Shown: positions 18,423 to 24,363 of the stretch, in pieces
Layout of the letters: each line of letters starts with the position of its first letter
How positions within the stretch are numbered: position 1 is the stretch's first letter
NCBI GenBank assembly: GCA_049999725.1
Contig: JBNGIS010004322.1
Location: forward strand, 1-24,363
Origin: Haplomitrium mnioides
Lineage: Eukaryota > Marchantiophyta > Haplomitriopsida > Calobryales
DNA: 24,363 bases
Direction of reading: 5' to 3'
The notes under the pieces: model-generated
Database searches by the model: none
What the model saw: only the letters and a program-made list of their open reading frames with translations
What the model was told of the DNA's origin: nothing
Position numbers and translations under genes: made by a program

Positions 18423-18824
18423 ATGAACATGTACTGCGATTTATTGCACGGTTTTTGAAACCGCTGTACAGCTCAAAGTTGAAAGGCTGCTTCGTTCTTG
18501 ATTGCATAACGGCAAACTTGTCTCTGAATCTCAGTACAGTGAATATTAGAATAACAAGTCTGAGGAAATATCATACTTCGAGCATTCCAGCGTGTGATTT
18601 TGTGGATTTCACTGGCTCATGATAACCCTAGAAGACTTGCAGCTGTAACCATTAATGGGTGGTGTGTACAGTTCTTATTGCATTCAGGAGTTCTTGGTTC
18701 AATTCAGTTTTACATTCCACCATTTCTGCACAACAGCTAGAATGCGATAGAAGTGAACCATACCACATCTAGGAGAAACGTTTGGCAACTAATGTAATTG
18801 CAAGTCGTTGCATTTCCAATTGCT
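18423..18824. other. Space between two convergent genes
   Basis: No gene is seen. It would hold the 3' ends of the SERK-like transcript (plus) and perhaps the OST5 transcript (minus). Confidence 0.4.
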
Positions 18825-18913
18825 GCAAAGAAAAATCACTCATAATTCATGCTACTGTGAAAAGAGACCGCTACACATAGACTCCAGTCCATAAGAGGAA
18901 AAACAATGTTCCA
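18825..18913. repeat. Duplicate of the OST5 terminal exon
   Basis: 89 bases identical to 19039-19127. On the minus strand it carries the coding end FFLLWTGVYV with its TAG and the first 3'-UTR bases, but lacks the CAG acceptor and the first bases of the exon. It is therefore a partial, recent duplicate lying downstream of the real last exon. Confidence 0.9.
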
Positions 18914-19038
18914 TCAACCCACGAAATATTTTGTAGGATAAGTTGACCCACTTTTCTCTCACCAAAAACGTGCTACCCTTCGACTTCAAAAAGGCTTCTA
19001 AATACAACTGGAAACAGAATGACTCCTGCTGCAATTGG

Positions 19039-19127
19039 GCAAAGAAAAATCACTCATAATTCATGCTACTGTGAAAAGAGACCGCTACACATAGACTCCA
19101 GTCCATAAGAGGAAAAACAATGTTCCA
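19039..19127. repeat. Source copy of the 89-bp duplication
   Basis: Overlaps the OST5 last coding exon (19085-19132) and its 3' UTR. Perfect identity to 18825-18913 with start-to-start spacing of 214 bases. Confidence 0.9.
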
Positions 19128-21502
19128 AATCCCTGCAGTTTACAATAAGTCTGACGTTAGCGACTGTGTGCATGAACGTCTTTAAGGAACTGCATCATGG
19201 CCAATATTTGAAGATCATAAGTTTCTGTCCGACTCGGAGAATTGTATCTTTCCAGAAATGCAGAACTAATTCAACACGCCAATATACTAACCAAAAGCAC
19301 GGAAGCTATACTTCCAGTAGTGAGTTCCCGTGTGATACTCCGACTGAACTTGGATGTTGTTACTTCGTAGCTGTCCAATCCAAAGGCTCAAATACATAAA
19401 CGCTTCCCACGTATTTCATTTTTTAGACAAACATATGAACTGTGGGAAAGTGCACAGATAAGATAGTCATGATTCAAAACATGAAAGCAGTTGCAGAGAT
19501 CACAGCCACTAGAAAAATCTACGAGAACCATATAGACTTTGAACCAGTGGAGAAAATGATGAGTTGTATTTTGTAAGTTGGCATCAATCAAGAGAGCAGC
19601 AATGCATTGCCAAACACCTGTCTGCAGAAACAAAAAGAAAGACATCACTATGAACTCAAGCATGCAAATGGAGAGTCCTTAATCAAGCAGGCCACCAGCA
19701 TGTAATTATAGTTATGCCCATGCTTAAAACTGTTTGCTACTTTCTTCTATTATGTTGCATCTGTTTGGAAAAGGCCTGGGCCTTTGTTGCCTAGCTTGGT
19801 CTGTCTAAATGGCCACTTATGTTGGCTACTGCAAAGGTTTGTGGTAGTCCAGGGTTCAATAGCTACAAATAATCAGATGGCAATATTTCTATCACTGTTA
19901 TCAAGCTTCCAACTACGAGATCTCAAACATTCAGTAACAGGATATGACTTTCCGTCAGACCATGAACTAACAAGCATCATATAGCTATGAAGATGTGAAG
20001 AGTTAAAAACCCTCAAAAACAAATGATCGTAACCAAATGGGAGTTCAAGAGTCTAGGAAAAACCTACACCTATCACAACTACCGCTACTAAAGTGCAGCC
20101 GTCAAAATGTGGTGTCAGTCCCAAGGTTTTCAGATCTACCAGCCTCATCATGTGGGGCAGTGACAAGCTGCCACAACTCTGCCAAAATTCCCTGCTGGTT
20201 TCATCAGCTCCCAACAGCAGGACCAGATCAATCTTCATACTGAATTTCTGCCATCATGAAGTAACGGGTAAACTCAGTCACAATATCCTCTAGCACTCTA
20301 CCAAGAATCCATACTAATCAGAACCCTTCCACTGTCGTATCAGCTTGTGACATCATTCATTTCACTTCAGTTTGCTCTTGTGAAGCAGAAATCCAAGAGA
20401 AAAACTCACAGAGAGGTCTGCTGATATGTTAGGAATTGGGGCCTTCTGCACCCTGAGCACAACACATGAAGCACCTGGTGTCTACTTGGATGCAGAAAAT
20501 CCGCTCAAGTAACTGGAAAATATAGCCATGAAAGTTGTAGCGAGTAAAAAACCACCAAAAAAAAATGATGCCAACCAAATGGAAGATTCAATAGTCCAGG
20601 AAAAATCTATACATATCACAGTTACCATACGTAGTGTCAGTCACAAAGTTTCAAACCTACCTGCCTCATCATGTGTAGCAGCCACAAATCCCTGTGGGCA
20701 TCACAAACATCATCATAAACAAATTTCTAACACAAACCCTTAAATCCTCGGCGAAACTAGTTCTTTTGCTGGCCCCAGTATGGCGGTGGTTGCTGTGAAA
20801 CGGAATAGCTGGAGGCCATTGTCACCAGGAGTTACTTAAGTTTCGATAGGTTCTGGTGAAAGTTGCGAAGAGGGAGATCTTTCTGGTTTTGATTGACCAA
20901 TCTATACAGAAATATTTAAGAAGGCATTGGGGTGCCGAATGAACTCCAATGCAGCCCTCAGTCCCTCAGTTTCGGTTGAAAACAGTTCGTACTATTTGTG
21001 TATATTCCCGTACTGATGTTCTGTCAAGGTGGAAGATTGGCTTGCATGGTCGGCGGCACACATCGACTCTCAAGCAGATAGCATCCCTATTGAAACAATG
21101 GTAGGAGCCAACTCTAGTATAAGTTTCTCAAAAAACAAGTTGGGTAGAAATTTCTTACATGAAAAAAGATGCAGTCGAAACAAGGCCTCCCGTCAACAGC
21201 AATATCGCCAGAATAGGATAGATTGACTGTGGAACAGGACTGCCAATAGGAATTGTCACGTCTGCCTACAAAGACAAAAGTAGAGGTCGAAATTGCGGAT
21301 CAAGGGAACGATAGAGAGACAGATTGAAATTAAGAGCCATACAACAAAGATCTGGGAAAGTAAGCCCCAAAACTACGAAATGGAAAGACTACTCCAAGCA
21401 GCGACGAAACCAGACATTCGTCAATCCTTGCAATTGGCCAAGCAAAGGAAAACGTGAAGATTGTGGGCCAAATTAGCGCACAATCTTCGAATCACATACC
21501 AT
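19085..21502 (-). CDS. OST5: Oligosaccharyltransferase subunit OST5 (TMEM258 family), four exons
   Basis: Minus-strand exons: 21502-21500 (ATG alone), 21265-21159, 19370-19292, 19132-19085, stop TAG at 19087-19085. All introns are GT-AG (234, 1788 and 159 bases). They join to 78 residues, the usual size of OST5/TMEM258 (about 80). The protein starts MADVTIPIGSPVP, has membrane span 1 at about 17-38 (ending TASFFIYEV), a basic loop TTSKFSRSITREL, and span 2 at about 57-77 (SIASVLLGFG...FFLLWTGVYV). SPVP before span 1, the (F/Y)FIYE junction and GFG...G(V/I)Y at the end are family hallmarks. Family members are small subunits of the ER oligosaccharyltransferase, which transfers glycans to Asn of nascent proteins. 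No break is seen, so the gene looks functional. It is convergent with the SERK-like gene. Confidence 0.93.
19979..20185. repeat. Diverged duplication inside OST5 intron 2, copy 1
   Basis: Similar with gaps to 20519-20695: shared blocks include CAAATGAT/AAAATGATG, AACCAAATGG, CTATCACA/ATATCACA, TAGTGTCAGTC/TGGTGTCAGTC and TGCCTCATCATGTG. It has about 20-30 extra bases in the middle. It lies wholly in intron 2 of the OST5 gene. Confidence 0.7.
20519..20695. repeat. Diverged duplication inside OST5 intron 2, copy 2
   Basis: Partner of 19979-20185, about 540 bases away. On the minus strand the block between CCCACAG and GTAGGT (about 20692-20664) has the look of a mini-exon with splice signals. 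Confidence 0.65.
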
Positions 21503-22172
21503 GTTTGATGAGAAGGGAGAAAACTGAGATCGATCCGATGAGAGAATTGCAACAAAAGAAATGGAGTTTTGGTTAATGGAGTTTTTTAATAAGTTAATTA
21601 CGCAATTGAGAATGCTTGTTGGGTAAGAAAAAATCGTGTGTTGCCAAAGGTAGTTACACAATAATAATAATCCTCTTTCTTCTTCCTCTACTAAAAAAGT
21701 AGAGCTAAAGCCAATGACCAAAAATCCCATTGGTTAGCTTCACGAAGCGAAGACAAAGAGCTGTTTTGGCAGGTTAGGGCTGTTATGTAACCTTTTCTTT
21801 TTCTTTCCCTTTTAACATTGTTCACCATTTCTCTTACATTCTTGAGCGTTTCAAAATCGTGATAGAATCGTGATAGACCTTCAATTCTGCAAGCGAGTAT
21901 TCGAGCACTTATTTCTTCATTGATTTCAAGATTGTGATTTTGAGCATTGATTTGAGTCACCTTTCTACTCCTTCAAGCCTTTTTTTTTTTTTTCTTTTTT
22001 CAGTAGTCAACATTCTCAATTCCTTCCAAAATATTAAAATATATCTATTTAAAATATATCCTTTAAAAGAGTAAATTTTGCAAGTGAATTCAACATGAAT
22101 AAACAATACATTTACAATTAGCAATTACGTGTAACATTCAACTCCAGCTCTCATCCAATATAAATAAGTAAG
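21503..22172 (-). promoter_or_regulatory. 5' UTR and upstream region of OST5, no gene seen
   Basis: The bases just upstream of the ATG (minus) are pyrimidine-rich (TTTTCTCCCTTCTCATCAAAC), typical of a plant 5' UTR. A TATTAAAA-like element lies near 21583-21592. Open stretches at 21691-21960 (minus) show no domain. A poly-T run is at 21980-21999. Confidence 0.4.
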
Positions 22173-22617
22173 TGTAATAATAAAAGCATGATGTTGTGCT
22201 ATTTATGAAAAAATATAAAAGAGTGAAAGTAGTGGTAAAGGATCACTTTTAGAATTTAAATCATTTTAAAGTTACTTGCTTTTGAAGTTACTCTACATGA
22301 AGTGGTATAAGGTTATTGTTAGGGTTAAAGTGAGATAAGATTACTTGACTTCGAAGGTACTTTTAAAGAAGTAAGATAAGATCAATTTTATGGCTGAAAT
22401 TGGAAGTGACTTGTAAGTGAAATAAAGAGAATGACAACTTCTTCTCTTGTATAAATAGAATGGCTTCATAGCCCCACTTTTCATTCTAGAGTTCCTCTCA
22501 ATTCAGTTTGGCTCTTTGGTTGAGTGACTTTGGCTTGCACTATTGAATTGCATAACTCTATTAGAGTTATCTTGGAGTTGTTACTTATTTCGACGTTGGT
22601 ATTTGAGTTCTTTTATA
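22173..22617 (+). repeat. Gypsy-2 5' LTR
   Basis: 445 bp, starts TGTAATA and ends TTTTATA (a decayed TTTTACA), with promoter TATAAATA at 22450-22457. It is homologous along its length to the solo LTR at 12476-12897; that LTR lacks a segment near 22300-22380. Confidence 0.85.
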
Positions 22618-22618
22618 T

Positions 22619-22630
22619 TGGTATCAAAGC
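22619..22630 (+). other. Gypsy-2 primer binding site
   Basis: TGGTATCAAAGC, one base different from the standard TGGTATCAGAGC, one base after the LTR end. Confidence 0.85.
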
Positions 22631-22656
22631 TGCGGTTCTTTTTTGTGGAGAGTTAC

Positions 22657-23560
22657 ATGAAGAATAAACAAGTGATTATTCAAGCAATGCAACAACAAAT
22701 TGAAAATCTTCCTCGCTTTTTGGAAGTTCAAATGCAAGTGGGAAAAAAGGCACATTTTTAAGAAGAAGAAAGTCATGTGCGATTTCCCAAACCAAAAGCA
22801 TATGATGGGAAGACGGTTCTTGACGCACTTGAGAATTTTTTGTTTGATTGCAAGCAATACTTGGATGCTACAAACATTTAAGAAGATGGCCGAAGAACTC
22901 TATTTGCTGTAAGTCAATTGGAATGAATTGCAAAAACTTGGTGGAGATATCAAATAGAGCAAGTTCAATTTAGATTTGTTGCTCCAATTGCTTTTTAGCA
23001 AGAGTTTAAAGAAGTATTGAATTCAAGATTTAAGATTCTCAATGCTCCAAAGTTGGCAAGAGATCGATTGACAAAATTGAAGCAACTATGTACAATGAGA
23101 AGCTATGTCACACAATTTCAAAATATCTTATGCAAATTTCTAATATGGGCAACAGCTTTAGAGCATTTTGTTTGACAATTGAAGGCTCGCGCTAGAATAG
23201 AAGTGACAATGAGAAAGCCCTGTCAACTAGAAGAAGCAATGTGTATGGCTGAAAGATACGACCCACTACTAGCGACTACCAAAGTTAATCAACGTCTACA
23301 ACAAGCTTTACCAAATGTTTTTATGCCACCAAATAAGGTTGTACTGATGTAGGGAAAAGAGTGACACTCACTGATGTAGAGAGTAAACGCTTATATGAAA
23401 ATGGAGGATGTTTTTACCGTCGACAGTTTGGTCATAGGATTGCAAATTGTCTACGTTGCCAAGGTCAACCACATGCTTTTGTTCAAGCAGCAATTGTTGA
23501 AAATGAAAACCAAAGAAATGACACACCTCAACAAAAAAAGTCGAGGGGTGTACTTTGAGC
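22657..23560 (+). pseudogene. Gypsy-2 gag (decayed)
   Basis: Begins MKNKQVIIQAMQQQIENLP, continues after a stop with RFPKPKAYDGKTVLDALENF, the typical start of a plant gypsy capsid domain, and AKTWWRYQIEQV. The knuckle at about 23410-23450 reads CFYRRQFGHRIANC, where the second Cys is replaced by Arg. Stops occur at several places (e.g. 22759, 22878, 22927). Confidence 0.85.
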
Positions 23561-23599
23561 TTGATTAGTTCCAATGGAATTAAAAGCTCAATAAGAATT

Positions 23600-23855
23600 T
23601 GGAGTACCTTGTTTTATCTAGATGGTATAGTTGATGAGCATTTCTGTAGAATGTTGGTAGACTATGGAAGTTCTGAAAATTTCATGTCATTACATTTTTC
23701 GAAGAAAATCAAAAATAGTGAGTATCATTCTTTTTCCATTTGAGATGGTGTTCTCCATCGATGTCATCAAATATATGTTCTACAAGATGATACACTTCAA
23801 ATAGCTCATTTACAAGAAGCCCATGACATTCTCATCTTAGGGTATCTTGGAGTAG
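23600..23855 (+). pseudogene. Gypsy-2 protease fragment
   Basis: FCRMLVDYGSSENFMSLHF is the aspartic protease signature with DSG changed to DYG. A later HDILILGYLG matches the DxILGMxWL end of the domain. The fragment is broken by a stop near 23741 and then cut off. Confidence 0.75.
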
Positions 23856-24363
23856 TGTCCCTCCCCAGCTTCAGGCCTTAACCTTTCCAGGTGCCACTTG
23901 GTTGCAGGGGAGGACAGATTCAGGGCTTTCAAGTTCTTTTCTGAGATGGCCCCTTGCCAGTTACCACTTTAAGGCTCTAAGGATTCTTTCTTTCCTTTCC
24001 AGCCTTTAACACACCACTCACTCTCTTCGCTTGATACTCAAGTCAATCAATCAATCATACATCTCAAGTCCACATTCATAACCCCCAGCTTATCTTCGTG
24101 TAATTCCTTCACTTTATTTCAAGGGCTCGAGGACTCAGTCCCTGCCCCCTGAATTTTGCTTGGGATAGAAGTGTGCTTGTGGCATGCAACACCAAAGAAC
24201 AATACAAAACGTCTGGACTTCCCCTCTCAGGGTTGTCGCAGAACTAGTACAACTACTCCTAACTATTCTAGGATGGACTAATTCCTAAGCTATACCACCA
24301 GCTCAGAAACAGAGAGCATTTTCCCCCGGGATTTCAGATTTGTATCAAGGGATTGGACTCCCC
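23856..24363. other. C-rich segment of unknown nature, runs off the window
   Basis: From about 23856 the composition changes sharply (GTCCCTCCCCAGC, CCTGCCCCCTGAA, TTTCCCCCGGGA). No open frame over 60 codons and no motif is seen. It could be the start of another inserted repeat; TGTCCCTCC near 23857 would be a possible LTR-like edge. Confidence 0.35.

Larger units (their letters stand above)
22173..23855 (+). mobile_element. Gypsy-2: 5' part of a second decayed gypsy element
   Basis: 5' LTR, tRNA-Met primer site, gag and protease are readable; RT and everything after it are absent. Sequence similarity to retroelement proteins ends at about 23855, where an unrelated C-rich segment begins. Confidence 0.8.

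Noticed and set aside
18852-19034. Minus-strand 60-codon frame as a gene
   Set aside because: It joins spacer and duplicated OST5 3' sequence in a frame unrelated to the OST5 frame.
19388-19663. Minus-strand 91-codon frame as a gene
   Set aside because: It lies in intron 2 of the OST5 gene, just before the exon 3 acceptor, and shows no domain.
19780-19880. Possible tRNA-like stretch with a GGTTCAAT-type box in OST5 intron 2
   Set aside because: No matching acceptor stem, D-arm or anticodon arm could be folded around it.
21691-21960. 89-codon minus-strand frame upstream of OST5
   Set aside because: No recognisable domain; it lies in the presumed promoter and upstream region.

Overview
This is nuclear DNA of a land plant with a repeat-rich genome, probably a seed plant, but the species cannot be read from the sequence. 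The evidence is GT-AG introns, a SERK-type LRR gene with the exon lengths and phases usual for plants, a gene for the oligosaccharyltransferase subunit OST5/TMEM258, and plant Ty1-copia and Ty3-gypsy elements. There is no bacterial gene organisation.

Layout. (1) 1-537, 4139-6288 (+) and 14709-11705 (-) hold two decayed, inverted copies (A and B) of one unusual gene. Combining the copies gives an N-terminal block, a Ser/Pro/Lys-rich linker, a ParB-like domain, a helical region, and an amino-methyltransferase domain with permuted (beta-class) motif order: NIPY motif IV first, then an N..YQKP block and a DLCFGSN motif I. Both copies carry introns filled with a near-palindromic 24-bp tandem repeat. 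They also share a small hairpin at the start of the gene, and copy B keeps a TATA box. (2) A truncated gypsy element (about 538-4125) splits copy A. (3) A solo LTR (12476-12897, target duplication AACAC) splits the ParB domain of copy B. (4) A young, internally deleted copia element (8450-11699, 184-bp LTRs, target duplication GTTTT) sits beside copy B. (5) 16758-18295 (+) is a seven-exon gene for a secreted SERK-ectodomain-like protein. (6) 19085-21502 (-) is a four-exon OST5 gene, convergent with the SERK-like gene, with its last exon partly duplicated downstream. (7) 22173-about 23855 is a second decayed gypsy element whose LTR belongs to the same family as the solo LTR. (8) 23856-24363 is a compositionally distinct unidentified segment.

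Only the OST5 gene and probably the SERK-like gene look able to make intact products: the first would act in N-glycosylation in the ER, the second in the secretory pathway or apoplast. All other coding sequence is broken by stops and frameshifts, many of the stops explicable by C-to-T change. The relics of the ParB-like/methyltransferase gene are the most interesting content. Domain assignments for that gene come from motifs read by eye and have not been tested by database search.
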